From: a virus
Strand: one strand, 5' to 3'
Length of the DNA stretch: 64,000 nucleotides
Virus record (IMG/VR): IMGVR_UViG_3300027710_000011
Location: 212,773-276,772 of that record
Each line of letters begins with the position of its first letter. The stretch's first letter is position 1. The notes beneath the pieces are model-generated. The model searched no databases. It worked only from the letters and a program-made list of their open reading frames with translations, and had not been told where the DNA came from. The position numbers were made by a program, and so were the translations under genes. Shown here in pieces: positions 8,222-17,851 of the stretch.

Positions 8222-10318
8222 TTAGCCTTGTTGAGCGTCGAGATCCGAGAGACGACGGCCGTTCACGTTCAACGTTGCCACGGTCTTCATGTTCGGACCG
8301 TACAGGTTGATTTCGGTGTGCCAGCTGTAACCATTGGCCTCGTCAGCCGCCGTGTAGTACGTACGCGGCACGACGGTGTAACGGTTGGTCAGGCGACCAC
8401 GGACGTTTTCGGAAATCCATTCATCGATGCGCTTGGCGAACTGTTCGTTCGACAGGTCAGCACGACCGGTGAACTGACGCCACGAAGCTTCGCCAACCTT
8501 CTGCAGTTCCACACAGGCCATGGCCGTGATGAAGCTGGTCAGGATCGAAGTGTCGTTGCTGTACACCGTCTTCAACGCAGGGAAGAACAGAGTTTCGCGG
8601 CCAGAGCTTTGCACCCAGTTCAAACCAGCATCCCAGTCCTTGTTGCGCACAGCGACCGAGGTGTAGCGAACGTTCACGTCAGTGAACATGTCCACTTCGT
8701 TCAGCGGAGCAACGTCGAACATGTTCTCGTTGTTCCACACGCCATTGCTGGCACCCCAAGCTGCAGCAGCACGGCGAGCCAACTGAGGAGTCAGAGGCAT
8801 GCGCTTGTTGTACTGCGAACCCAACATCTTGCCGTCGCGGCCGATGATGGCGGCACGCACCACTTGAGTGCCGTAGTATTCGGACTCAGGGTAGTTCTGA
8901 GCACGAGTGCGCAGAGCGATGGCGATCGAGTTCTCTTGCGATGCAGTAGCCGACGGCGAGTCGACATCGTGCACGGCCAGCACGCAGAACGTGTCCTTGC
9001 GCTGAGCAATGATCTTCAGCAGGTCGTACTTGGTTGCCAGCGGGAAGCCCGAGTCATAGACGATCGAAACGGGGTAACGCGCAGCGTCCAGCATGTCGCT
9101 GTTGGGATCTGCAAACTTCTGCATCCAAGCGCTCACCGAACGAGCAAAGGCCGCATTGTTCATGGTGCCGTCGGCGCCGCCGCGAGCGTAGGTTGTCGAT
9201 GCTTCGCTCAGGAGCGTCGCATTGCCACCGCTGGTTTGCAGTTGGAACGTCACGTAAGGAGCGCCAGTCGAGTCCTTGCCGGAAACCAGATTGAAGCGAT
9301 ACTGTTCATCAGCATCACCCTTCAGGTCGCACGAAGTCAGGGCCGAAGGCAGTTCAGCAGCAGTCACCAGATCCAAGATGGTCTTGACGTTGGCGTCGTA
9401 GGTGTGCATTTCACCGAACGGACCGTACTGCTTGGGCATGCCCTTGCTTTCCAGATCTTGGTAGTCCTGGATGAAACGGTCGCCGACATACATCAGCTTG
9501 CTGGTGTTGCGATCCAAGGAACCAGGCTTGAAGCTCAGATCCAAGTACTGCTCGCCGGCTTGGGTTTGCACCACGACGGGAGTGCTCAAGACATCGGCGC
9601 GTGTCACGCAAGCGATGCGGAACGGGTACAGCTTGGCTTGATCGATCAAGCGGCTGTCCAGAGGTGCATTGCCGTTGACAGTCGGAGCCCAGAGACGCAG
9701 GCCGACGTTGTTGCCGTCTGCACCTTCGCTCGGAACACGCAGATCCATGATCGGATAGCGAACCGACTGAGTCGAAGTCGTGGTGTCCACTTGGTCACCA
9801 ACGCCTTGAGAAGCAGTACCGAAAGTATCGGCTCCGTCGACGTCAGGAGTCACCTTGTCGGCAACCCACTTGACCTTGTAGCCTTGGACAGTTTTCGTAC
9901 CGTCCTTGACAGGCAAGCCGTCGACGTCCAGTTGGTACGAATTGTCAGGATTGCGCTTGTACACCGGCACTGCCGTTGCCAAGACATCCATGGACAGGCG
10001 GATTGTCGCTGCAGGACCTGCATCGTCAGGAACGATACGGACACACAGCTGGCTATTGCCTTGACTGTTGATGACGTTGTTCATCAACGAAGCATGGTTG
10101 AAGTACGACGACGTGGGGTCGAACGTAGCGTCACCATACAACGCGTTACGGCTGTTGCCTACGCAAAGCTGAGGATCGCGAGGACCCTTCTTGGCGTAGA
10201 AGAAAGACAACGGCAGGTGGGTGGGACGATCTTCAGGCACAGCGACGGGAGTGCGAAAGCTCTCGTCCTTGATGCCATTGTTGATCACTTTCGGTGCGGC
10301 GTTAACGATAGCGGACAT
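8222..10318 (-). CDS. Contractile tail sheath protein
   Basis: A 698-residue protein, almost the length I recall for phiKZ gp29 sheath (about 695). The N-terminal region (MSAIVNAAPKVINNG) and the later segment covering the Leu-Pro-rich AAELPSALTS fit the phiKZ-type sheath family rather than the T4 type. Sheath subunits polymerise around the tube and contract to drive it through the envelope. The gene heads a minus-strand unit sheath-hairpin-tube. The ATG at 10318 is preceded by GGAATCAAC, a weak site. Codon use is strongly C-biased. A 748-codon antisense frame across this gene is an artefact of that bias. Confidence 0.88.
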   Translation of the reverse strand: MSAIVNAAPKVINNGIKDESFRTPVAVPEDRPTHLPLSFFYAKKGPRDPQLCVGNSRNALYGDATFDPTSSYFNHASLMNNVINSQGNSQLCVRIVPDDAGPAATIRLSMDVLATAVPVYKRNPDNSYQLDVDGLPVKDGTKTVQGYKVKWVADKVTPDVDGADTFGTASQGVGDQVDTTTSTQSVRYPIMDLRVPSEGADGNNVGLRLWAPTVNGNAPLDSRLIDQAKLYPFRIACVTRADVLSTPVVVQTQAGEQYLDLSFKPGSLDRNTSKLMYVGDRFIQDYQDLESKGMPKQYGPFGEMHTYDANVKTILDLVTAAELPSALTSCDLKGDADEQYRFNLVSGKDSTGAPYVTFQLQTSGGNATLLSEASTTYARGGADGTMNNAAFARSVSAWMQKFADPNSDMLDAARYPVSIVYDSGFPLATKYDLLKIIAQRKDTFCVLAVHDVDSPSATASQENSIAIALRTRAQNYPESEYYGTQVVRAAIIGRDGKMLGSQYNKRMPLTPQLARRAAAAWGASNGVWNNENMFDVAPLNEVDMFTDVNVRYTSVAVRNKDWDAGLNWVQSSGRETLFFPALKTVYSNDTSILTSFITAMACVELQKVGEASWRQFTGRADLSNEQFAKRIDEWISENVRGRLTNRYTVVPRTYYTAADEANGYSWHTEINLYGPNMKTVATLNVNGRRLSDLDAQQG

Positions 10319-10798
10319 GTTGATTCCGTAAAAGAAAGGGTTTTGGATATACGTAAAGCAACAGATGGCACTTGCAAGCGGTTAACCGGTTGCCACGAAT
10401 CACAGTACGTACTTCAAGCTTTCTAAGTTCTCAAACTGCTTTGCGGGCAATAAGGAACTTTGTATTAGGCCTATTTAATTCATGCGTCTTTTTTGGAAGC
10501 CACTAGAACAAATAAGCGTTTAGGCGCGACAGCAATAGCTTGCCACACACAATCAGCTGATCAAACGCGATGGCCGCAGGTGATTGTTATGTGACAAGCT
10601 CTTGGAAAGTGGCTTAAGCCAGTGTCTTTGCAGACGCACTTATTGATGCTTCCTTGAGTTTTAAGTACTCTTCAATGAGTGCATTCAGATAAGAGCTCTA
10701 TTTAAACTCTAGTCGAACCCCGTGAAAAAGGGCCCGTGTTCATATTAAATGCACAACGGCGCTCCATGGTAGCGGATGTCTTTTTTAAGGAACCCAAA
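10319..10798. promoter_or_regulatory. 480-bp divergent intergenic region with palindromes
   Basis: Separates the sheath gene (minus) from the 10799 gene (plus). I see no protein gene. It holds a 20-bp near-palindrome (18 of 20 symmetric) at 10375-10394, about 60 bases upstream of the sheath start, and perfect 10-bp palindromes ATCAGCTGAT (10552-10561) and GGCTTAAGCC (10611-10620). TTATG occurs near 10587 on plus, and TATG near 10745 on minus. These are candidate promoter and operator elements for two late units. Confidence 0.5.
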
Positions 10799-11683
10799 AT
10801 GTCTGTGTTTCAAACCGCTTACCAGACCAGTGCTTGTGCTGGTACTGTCACAAGCAAACTCGTGGAAGCACTGATTCGTGCTCGTATTGAAAACTATATT
10901 CGAACCGAGCAAGGCTTCACCGATTTGTACCTGGTGCGCCGTGATCGCTACGTGGATGAGCTGGTGCCTTCGTTCCATCACCCGGTCGTCAGCGAAGCTT
11001 CTGGCGAGAAGTTTGTCTATGTGGACGTTCGTCCTTACGGCAAGCAAAGCGCCAGCACGCTTGATTTCGAAATCACGAATAAAGACGCTTACGACGCAGC
11101 GACTCTTCGTGGTCGTCTTCAGCAGATGTGGACAACTGGCGGTCAAGCAGCTCTGCGCGACATGCGTTTGCCAGCAATGGCATTCCCTGCCTGGATCTCC
11201 ATCAATCTCACCAAGCGTCTGAACTTCGGTCCTGCCGAGCAAGCCAAGATCTGCATCTTGGCAGGTATCTACTACCTCAGCTTGTTCAGCGATGAACCCG
11301 TTGACAAAGTGATCGTTGTCACTCAAGTGGCAAAGAACACCGGCATCAAGCCACAAGTGGTCGAGGAGGTCGTGGACCGCTATCCTTATATCGCGAACAT
11401 CAACGAGTTCTGCGAAGCAGCTAAGGAAGAAATTCAAAACGTTCGTCTGAACAATTTGAATACCGCCACGCTGTTCCCAATCATGGCCGGTACTTGGTAT
11501 GGTGCCAACTCCGCCGAGATCACTGCGGTTGCTTTGGAGCATCCGCCGACTTGGATCATGATGGTTTACCAAGCAGTCACTGCTCGGTCTTACTACCATT
11601 CGGCCCTGGCCAAAATGCTGGAGCAAAACCAGTACAAGCGCGAAGTTCGTCAATTCACCATCTCCTTGCGAGAAGGCGAGTAA
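10799..11683 (+). CDS. Probable virion structural protein, 294 aa
   Basis: ATG at 10799 (MSVFQTAYQT) with AAGGAA upstream. An earlier in-frame start at 10736 lacks a site. The protein is soluble, helical in its second half, with no catalytic motif I recognise. It is the first of three plus-strand genes between the sheath/tube unit and the terminators at 16112-16196, a place where phiKZ-like phages carry tail and neck proteins. The assignment as structural is contextual. C-biased codons suggest good expression. Confidence 0.75.
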   Translation: MSVFQTAYQTSACAGTVTSKLVEALIRARIENYIRTEQGFTDLYLVRRDRYVDELVPSFHHPVVSEASGEKFVYVDVRPYGKQSASTLDFEITNKDAYDAATLRGRLQQMWTTGGQAALRDMRLPAMAFPAWISINLTKRLNFGPAEQAKICILAGIYYLSLFSDEPVDKVIVVTQVAKNTGIKPQVVEEVVDRYPYIANINEFCEAAKEEIQNVRLNNLNTATLFPIMAGTWYGANSAEITAVALEHPPTWIMMVYQAVTARSYYHSALAKMLEQNQYKREVRQFTISLREGE

Positions 11684-11724
11684 GAATTTCGAATCCCATC
11701 TAGTAGCTTTCTCGAAAGATAAAC

Positions 11725-14346
11725 ATGGCTCAACCCAGCAGCTACGACGTGATGGGTGGTTTCCTGCAGCAACATGCGTATAAGAACGTATGGTGCACGC
11801 CAAATCAAGACAAGCAAGCGATCTTCAAACCTGCTCGGTTGACTGACCTCAACGGAGCATGGATGGATTTCAGGGTGATGTGGACAAAACACAAACTCCC
11901 TGATCAACGCTCGCGCTTTCACATCTACCAAATCGGTCAGATTCATCCACTGTTGCTCGGCTTACAGCAAAGTTCAAAGAACGTTTGGATCTCGCTGGCC
12001 GACGCATGCATCGAGATGCAGATGATGGCTGATGTGTATACGGTTAAGGGTTATCAAATCCACCGTAGTCAGATCTGGTACAAGGTTACTCCCGAACGCG
12101 ATTTGATTCTCGCTATCCGAATTCCTGAGTACGATCGCATCCCAATCGATCTTGTTCAAGAAACGATCTACGTGCGTCTATACACGAATGCTTACTTCCA
12201 GAGCGCTCGTGCAAATTCGCAAGACAACATTGTGTACGTCAAAGGCATTCAAGCCGTCACGACTGCTGACATCATGGCGATTCAGCAAGTCTTGAACGTA
12301 TACAAAGCCAAAGAAGTTGGCACTACTCGCTGCTTTGTCAATGGCCTTCTCGTCGACACTATCGACTTGATCACAGCAAAGCCAGGCGATTACATGGAGT
12401 TCGTTTTTGACGGCTCTGTGAAGAAGATCATCACTTTCGATATTGGTTCTTTGCCGCAATTCGAAAGTACGCTGGACAACGTCTACAAATTCTTGCTTCA
12501 CTACGCTGGTGAAACAGACATCATCGACTACATGGACGATGTGGATTTGTTCCTAGTCAAGGAAGATGGACAGCGCTATAAAGGTCTGTACTACAACAAG
12601 AACAATCCCAAAGCCATGCGAATGGTTACGCACAAAGACTACGCAGTCCCAGTGCAGTTCTTGACAGCCTACGCTGAGGAAGGCAGTATCTTTGCCCCTC
12701 TGAATTCACTGAAGCTAGTTCTGCATGTTCGTAACTCAGGTTACGATCGTCCACTGGTGTACGAGGAAAATCGCGTCCGTGATCTCTACAAGCTAGATGA
12801 TGAAGATTTGCTCCAAGCGATGCTTGGCGTCAATGCGCTTGTGGACGTGTGGAAGGTGGAGAATCTTGAGAACTCCGCCTATATCGGACTGATGAGCAAG
12901 AACCTCGGTGCCATCACGGTTGACGATGTTCAGAACGCTTATGGTTACAACGCCATCAGTGTTTTGATTGCAGATACTCCTCAGCACACTCAGCTGGTAT
13001 CGACACTCCAGCGCGTTCAGCTTCCATCAGCTTTGGCGATGGACTGTACTGTTTACGAGTACGACGCCGATGGCTACATGGTCGGACACAGCGTTCACAA
13101 TTCTGGAACAAGCTACACGTGTGCAAACCCAACTACACGGTTGTGTGAAGCAATCAGTGGAGCGGCAGACATCGGTCTGAATTCGTTCTGGAATGTTCGC
13201 ACGCATTCGATTGATCCTGATCAGAACTACAGGTTCTACACCTGTGGTAAGATCGGCAACATCCTGGATAACGTGTGGGTGGATGTGACAGGCTCAGGCC
13301 AGTACACGATCATCAACAGCGTCGTGACGTGGGTGAATAATCCAGATACGACGTACACATTGGTGCGGCCAAGCAAGAAGCACATTTACTACGAGCTGGA
13401 TTACTTCGCAGTCGATGGCTTGATCACGTTCTCTCTTCGTGAATGGCGTGAAGACTTGCAAACCTTCCGCACCATGGCTGTTCCGATGGGCGAGCTGGAT
13501 CTCTTCTTGAACGGTAAGTCCTTGATTGAAGGCTTGGACTACATTGTTGACTTCCCACGCATCGTCGTCAACAATAAGGAATACCTGGTCAATCCGGATA
13601 CACAACCACAGAAGCTCGGGATTCGTTTCTCAAACTTCTGTAAGTCCGACATGACTCGTCCGAATGTCCCAGACATCGGCTTTGTTCAGTACGGTGTTTT
13701 GTCGTACAACAACAAGTACGATATTCGTCACGACAAGGTCAATCGTGTAAACATCCGGGGCGCTCTCTATCGTTGGGATGAATTGAACTACGGTGAGGAT
13801 GATTTTGACATCCACGTTGTGGACGTCATGAATGGTTCTCCGTATTCCATCCGCGACATCATTGTGCCGATGAACGATTATCTGCATCAAGCAGATGAGA
13901 AGATTGATCCAACGTTTGCTCTGCGCGCGAAGTCAATGGCGATTGATAAAGCCATCTCCGACTACATGACGCTGAAGATACCTGAAAAGAAACCTCAGCC
14001 TCCGAGTGCGATTCCAGCACTCTATCAAGTTGTGAGTCCGTTCTTCAATCGGATCGTCCACGACTTGAATAGCGGCGCTTTGTGGGATGCCAAGTTTATT
14101 GAACAGTACAGCGATGTGTTTGTTCGGGAAACTTGTCAGAGGTACGAGTATCTGTTGGCATGGGATCCTGTGACGGACAAGAACTTGCTTGACCCCAACT
14201 TCGTTGTGGTTCATCCGCACAACACGGATGGCTATATCGACATGGGCGTTTACCAGTACAAGTTCTTGACCCGCGTTGCGCTGATCTACGGCTCCAACCG
14301 TATTTCGCTGTCTGGCTCGATTCGCGTAAAGCAATTCGGTCAATAA
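11725..14346 (+). CDS. Probable large virion (tail/baseplate) protein, 873 aa
   Basis: ATG at 11725, 41 bases after the previous gene, with GAAAGA upstream. An 873-residue protein dominated by beta-strand patterns rich in Tyr, Asp and Val, without signal peptide or membrane helices. Composition and size suit a baseplate or neck component. I cannot name a family. The C-terminal end (LSGSIRVKQFGQ) is a typical beta-rich ending. The next gene is only 47 bases away, separated by a GCAA-loop hairpin. Confidence 0.8.
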   Translation: MAQPSSYDVMGGFLQQHAYKNVWCTPNQDKQAIFKPARLTDLNGAWMDFRVMWTKHKLPDQRSRFHIYQIGQIHPLLLGLQQSSKNVWISLADACIEMQMMADVYTVKGYQIHRSQIWYKVTPERDLILAIRIPEYDRIPIDLVQETIYVRLYTNAYFQSARANSQDNIVYVKGIQAVTTADIMAIQQVLNVYKAKEVGTTRCFVNGLLVDTIDLITAKPGDYMEFVFDGSVKKIITFDIGSLPQFESTLDNVYKFLLHYAGETDIIDYMDDVDLFLVKEDGQRYKGLYYNKNNPKAMRMVTHKDYAVPVQFLTAYAEEGSIFAPLNSLKLVLHVRNSGYDRPLVYEENRVRDLYKLDDEDLLQAMLGVNALVDVWKVENLENSAYIGLMSKNLGAITVDDVQNAYGYNAISVLIADTPQHTQLVSTLQRVQLPSALAMDCTVYEYDADGYMVGHSVHNSGTSYTCANPTTRLCEAISGAADIGLNSFWNVRTHSIDPDQNYRFYTCGKIGNILDNVWVDVTGSGQYTIINSVVTWVNNPDTTYTLVRPSKKHIYYELDYFAVDGLITFSLREWREDLQTFRTMAVPMGELDLFLNGKSLIEGLDYIVDFPRIVVNNKEYLVNPDTQPQKLGIRFSNFCKSDMTRPNVPDIGFVQYGVLSYNNKYDIRHDKVNRVNIRGALYRWDELNYGEDDFDIHVVDVMNGSPYSIRDIIVPMNDYLHQADEKIDPTFALRAKSMAIDKAISDYMTLKIPEKKPQPPSAIPALYQVVSPFFNRIVHDLNSGALWDAKFIEQYSDVFVRETCQRYEYLLAWDPVTDKNLLDPNFVVVHPHNTDGYIDMGVYQYKFLTRVALIYGSNRISLSGSIRVKQFGQ

Positions 14347-14356
14347 CTTAAAAGGG

Positions 14357-14378
14357 CTCGAGTGGGCAACCGCTCGAG
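14357..14378 (+). promoter_or_regulatory. GCAA-tetraloop hairpin between two structural genes
   Basis: CTCGAGTGG pairs with CCGCTCGAG (one G-U in RNA) around a GCAA tetraloop. An overlapping GGGCTC/GAGCCC pairing is a possible alternative structure. It sits just before the ribosome binding site CGGAGC of the 14394 gene, so it may tune translation or act as an RNA processing site. It lacks a T-tract, so a terminator role is unlikely. Confidence 0.5.
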
Positions 14379-14393
14379 TATTCGGAGCCCTAA

Positions 14394-16100
14394 ATGGCAA
14401 ATGATCCAATCATCTCAACATCAGGCATTACTGGGTCTGACGGCATCACGCCGATCTACGATCCAGATGGTCGCTTTCAAATCTGGAACAAAAACGAAAT
14501 CTTCATGGGCCCAACAGCTCCTGGCGATAAGCGGTACGTTCCAAAGATCGATGACATGGTTGTCGAACTGGTCCCTTTGACCTGGTACCGCGTGACCAAT
14601 ATCGATCTTGCTACATTGATCCCGACTCTGGACGAGCTGGAAACCGTAGCATCCGGCGGTGATCCTACCGACAAGGATCTGCTCCTCGGTCCTGGACCTG
14701 GTACGCCCAGCGATACGTATCGCGTGTATTTGGACACATCCGTTGTTCCGCACGCAATCCGTGTCGATGCTCGTTGCTACATTCGTGGTAGCGAGAATAT
14801 GTACGCACGTCTGTTCTTGGGTTCGGATATCTCCAGCGAAGCCAACATCATCAGTTTGCAGTACGACAGTGCTGGTAACATCATCGGGAACAAAATCCCG
14901 CTGGAGTTGGCTGAGATCAACAACACGACGAACATCGCTACCAAAGTCATGCCGACCGCATACACCATGCGGGAGATCCAAGATGATGAGCGTGTTACGT
15001 TTGTGTCGTACTCGGCAGACAATCGCATCACTTCCAAGCGTCAGTTGATCTTGGAAAACTCGGCATTCATTGCCAGTGCGAACATCTCTACCAAGTACAT
15101 CGTTGGCATCTCGCTGAAGTGCCCGTTCTTGTCGGCTGCCGATCCGCATCGCATCGATTTGCCGCAGAACGTGCTGCTCACCGGTTTGAACATGATCGGT
15201 GTGGTGACGTATTCGGATGGCTCAACAAACGAGCTGCCTGTGGACGGTACCAAGTTCAAGATGCTGGGTATGGAGTCGTACCTGACAACCATCGTCGGCC
15301 ATCAAGCTGGTATTGTGTTGCGTTACCAGTTGTCTGCCAACGAAATCTCGTACGGCAACCAAGTGGGTGCAGTTCCGTTCATCTCGCAAGAGTACAAGAT
15401 CGTGACTGCTCAGGAAGACAACGCATACAGCGTCAAGCTGTTCGGTTACCCAGTGTGGCAGAATTCCGTCGCAGGCTACACCTTGCGCTGGTTCCTGTAC
15501 AACGCGCTGCGTAACGTTGTTTACGACGTCACCAATTCGATTCAGCACAGCCCCGCCGCTGCTCCGTTCCAACCTAAGCTCTACGGTGCCCTGCAGACCG
15601 TCGTGGTTAGTGTGAACCTGCAAGACGTCAATGGTTCGTATCGCAACTACCGCCATGCTCAAACCCAGCAGTTGATTCTCTGGGGTGAAGGTACGATGCG
15701 TACAACCAACTGGACGATTCTGTTCGATCAGAATCAGAACCCGGTGTACGGTTTGAATCTGCACGCCGACCTGACGTTTGTGAACTACAACTACTACAAG
15801 TTGAAGTTCGGCACTGGTGCTCAAACCAAGGCGGAATGGCTCAAGCGTTTGTACTACGACTCCAAGCCAATCATCGACCAGTTCAAAGAGCAGACGCCGC
15901 CGGCGCCTACTCACTTCCGGTTGCGGGTTGGTACGCAGGACTACGAGTACAGCGTGGACGCATGGAACGACGAGATCATCGTGGGCAACGGTCTGAACGA
16001 CAACGACACCTTGATCATCTACTTCATCAGCAAGAACCAATCGACGGATCTTCAATTGTCCGTGGCTGGCTTGCCGGTGTATCAGGTAACAGGAAACTGA
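14394..16100 (+). CDS. Probable virion structural protein, 568 aa
   Basis: ATG at 14394 with CGGAGC upstream. The protein starts MANDPIISTSGITGSDGIT and is beta-rich, soluble, and rich in Asn, Tyr and Thr, as many tail and baseplate proteins are. A Pro-rich hinge (QTPPAPTHF, near residue 500) precedes a final compact domain, which could be an adhesin-like or lever domain. It ends the three-gene block. Two strong terminators follow. No enzyme motif seen. Confidence 0.78.
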   Translation: MANDPIISTSGITGSDGITPIYDPDGRFQIWNKNEIFMGPTAPGDKRYVPKIDDMVVELVPLTWYRVTNIDLATLIPTLDELETVASGGDPTDKDLLLGPGPGTPSDTYRVYLDTSVVPHAIRVDARCYIRGSENMYARLFLGSDISSEANIISLQYDSAGNIIGNKIPLELAEINNTTNIATKVMPTAYTMREIQDDERVTFVSYSADNRITSKRQLILENSAFIASANISTKYIVGISLKCPFLSAADPHRIDLPQNVLLTGLNMIGVVTYSDGSTNELPVDGTKFKMLGMESYLTTIVGHQAGIVLRYQLSANEISYGNQVGAVPFISQEYKIVTAQEDNAYSVKLFGYPVWQNSVAGYTLRWFLYNALRNVVYDVTNSIQHSPAAAPFQPKLYGALQTVVVSVNLQDVNGSYRNYRHAQTQQLILWGEGTMRTTNWTILFDQNQNPVYGLNLHADLTFVNYNYYKLKFGTGAQTKAEWLKRLYYDSKPIIDQFKEQTPPAPTHFRLRVGTQDYEYSVDAWNDEIIVGNGLNDNDTLIIYFISKNQSTDLQLSVAGLPVYQVTGN

Positions 16101-16111
16101 TGTCTGAAAAT

Positions 16112-16137
16112 AAAAGGAGAGGGAAACCTCTCCTTTT
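16112..16137 (+). terminator. Perfect GAAA-loop terminator followed by ATG
   Basis: Eleven-base-pair stem AAAAGGAGAGG/CCTCTCCTTTT around a GAAA loop; the 3' arm runs straight into TTTTATG. It ends the 10799-16100 plus-strand unit. Confidence 0.88.
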
Positions 16138-16170
16138 ATGCTGTTTCAAACAAAAAAGAAAAGAGAGCAT

Positions 16171-16196
16171 AAACGGAGGCCTGATGGCCTCCGTTT
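16171..16196. terminator. Terminator for the converging minus-strand unit
   Basis: Eleven-base-pair stem AAACGGAGGCC/GGCCTCCGTTT with a TGAT loop. Read on the minus strand it follows the gene ending at 16203 and runs into TTTATGC. It could also back up the plus-strand terminator 35 bases away. Confidence 0.85.
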
Positions 16197-16202
16197 ATTT
16201 CA

Positions 16203-16697
16203 TCAGTCTTCGATCAGATCCCAGGGAATATTGTCAGCCAGCTTCGTGACACCTTGACGTAGGTCCTTCAAAGCTGTTCTGAGCGTCTTGTTACGGACCT
16301 CAAGCTGCTCTACCTCAGAGAGGTTATTGTTACTCTTGAACTTGGCTTCAGCGACGTCATAGTCTTCGTCAGTGACGTAACGTTGCAATTCACCGAAGCC
16401 ACCCAATGAGTAACCGATGAGTTGAGCAAACTGGACTTGATCGTGACGGCTGTAATTCGACCTCGCGATATGGTTCAAATCGAACCCTAGTGGTGTTGCG
16501 AACTCCAACATATCGTCTACGATTTTGTTAGGACGGAAACGAACCACACCAGTCTCGTCTAAATAAAGATCCTGCACGGGATGAGGTCGTGAGAATGACT
16601 GCACTGGAGTGATGGGTGTAATTTCCGTAACTTGAACTTCCGGCTGGGGTTCTGACGCCGGAGGTTTTTGCATAGTGGCCAGGATGAATTTATTCAT
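16203..16697 (-). CDS. Unknown phage protein, 164 aa
   Basis: The start ATG at 16697 overlaps the upstream stop as ATGA, indicating translational coupling. Frames extending further upstream lie inside the neighbouring gene and lack a site. The first 35 residues are Pro-rich and probably disordered. The rest is helical, with an acidic segment (VTDEDYDVAEAKF) and a likely coiled coil (SEVEQLEVRNKTLRTALKDL). Last gene of a four-gene minus block. Function unknown. Confidence 0.75.
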   Translation of the reverse strand: MNKFILATMQKPPASEPQPEVQVTEITPITPVQSFSRPHPVQDLYLDETGVVRFRPNKIVDDMLEFATPLGFDLNHIARSNYSRHDQVQFAQLIGYSLGGFGELQRYVTDEDYDVAEAKFKSNNNLSEVEQLEVRNKTLRTALKDLRQGVTKLADNIPWDLIED

Positions 16698-17161
16698 AGT
16701 TGAACCTGAATGACGACTTTGTTTTCGGTGTTCTTTTCTGCATAGTAGAAACAATGCAGATTGTTCACCTTGGTTTGCATGGCATAATACAAACCACTGT
16801 CGTCAGCAAATTGGTTTTGAATGTTTTCATTCAACCACGTCATGATCGCGGCAATCAAATCCATACAGCCCAGAGATTTGATAGTAGCAATCATGGAACG
16901 GCAGGAAGGAGAACGCAAACCTGCGTAACGGAAGTTGGGCGGCAACTCAGAAACCGTGAATACACGGAACTCCGCAACGATGGTTTGTTTTCCTTGCTGA
17001 AAGACGTAACGGTTGTACTTCCGACCGTTAACGCCGTCCAGATCTGGCTGGATAGACAGCGAGGTATTGGACGAAGTCACCGCCATTCTTCGAATGAAGT
17101 CGTAATACTTCATCTCCAACACAGAAGCGGTTTGTGGATTGATAATTGGAAACTGCGACAT
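16694..17161 (-). CDS. Unknown phage protein, 155 aa
   Basis: ATG at 17161 preceded by AAAGGATCGTTC. Soluble mixed alpha/beta protein (MSQFPIINPQTASVLEMKYY) with four cysteines that do not form an obvious metal site. It overlaps the next gene by four bases and follows the previous one by 21 bases. Probably co-transcribed with the 17183 and 17802 genes. No family recognised. Confidence 0.78.
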   Translation of the reverse strand: MSQFPIINPQTASVLEMKYYDFIRRMAVTSSNTSLSIQPDLDGVNGRKYNRYVFQQGKQTIVAEFRVFTVSELPPNFRYAGLRSPSCRSMIATIKSLGCMDLIAAIMTWLNENIQNQFADDSGLYYAMQTKVNNLHCFYYAEKNTENKVVIQVQL

Positions 17162-17182
17162 GAACGATCCTTTTTCTATTCA

Positions 17183-17851
17183 TTAACTGACTACAGCACC
17201 GCGGGCTTCTTCCAGAATCTGTTCAGAACACCCGCCTTCAACAGTGGGCTTCATCAGAATCTGCATCGTGACATTGAAGTCATCAGAGCCTTCTATCTTT
17301 GGAAAGTACCTGCAGGCCTTAAAGTAACCTTGCTTGATGTCGTTCAAGTGAAGATAGTTTTGAGCGTTATCTTGCTCACCACTTGCTTCACTCAGACTAC
17401 TCAGATATCTGAACGTTTCTGTGCGAACTGAATCAAACGGCAAGACTCTCAGCACGCTGGTTGTCAAAGGAGATACTGTTTTGGAAACGTTTTCGTATTT
17501 CAACTCAGCAAATTCCTTCTGCATGCTGTTGAATCCGCCGCTAGCGTTTCTACAAAGCTGAGCCAGTAGAAACACTTCACCATTTAACGGATTGCAAATG
17601 GTGAACTGAATGACCAGCACATCTTCTTCAACCGTAAAGCTCGTGATGCATTTTGCACCAGTGATGCCGTACATGGTCCAACTGACAAAACTGAAGAAAG
17701 CAAGGATGGCCTTAGAAATCCGATCATCCATTTTGAGCATCTCTACATCGCTCATTATCTCTTCAAGTTCGATCCGGTGGAGTTTGGAGTGGTAGATGTG
17801 GTTAATCAGTAGCACGACGTCTTCCTCGTTTGAGCCTGTATGCCAAGACAT
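17183..17851 (-). CDS. Unknown phage protein, up to 222 aa
   Basis: The long frame starts at ATG 17851, which overlaps the upstream gene by 50 bases and lacks a clear ribosome binding site. An internal ATG at 17755 (MSDVEMLKM) follows GAAGAGATA and would avoid the overlap. The extra 32 residues read like real protein, so I keep the long form with low certainty for the start. The protein is soluble and helical, with no motif I can name. Confidence 0.68.
   Translation of the reverse strand: MSWHTGSNEEDVVLLINHIYHSKLHRIELEEIMSDVEMLKMDDRISKAILAFFSFVSWTMYGITGAKCITSFTVEEDVLVIQFTICNPLNGEVFLLAQLCRNASGGFNSMQKEFAELKYENVSKTVSPLTTSVLRVLPFDSVRTETFRYLSSLSEASGEQDNAQNYLHLNDIKQGYFKACRYFPKIEGSDDFNVTMQILMKPTVEGGCSEQILEEARGAVVS

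Noticed and set aside
8180-10426. 748-codon plus-strand open frame antisense to the tail sheath gene
   Set aside because: The sheath gene's C-rich third positions suppress stop codons on the other strand; the frame's protein is His/Val/Arg-rich with no domain, and no ribosome binding site precedes it.
10690-10760. TTCGA-containing segment on the minus strand as a possible tRNA T-arm
   Set aside because: The flanking bases do not form the five-pair T stem and no acceptor or anticodon stem can be drawn.
10745-11803. 352-codon minus-strand frame opposite the 10799 gene
   Set aside because: The plus frame has a proper ribosome binding site, sensible composition and operon spacing; the minus product is Cys/His-rich noise.
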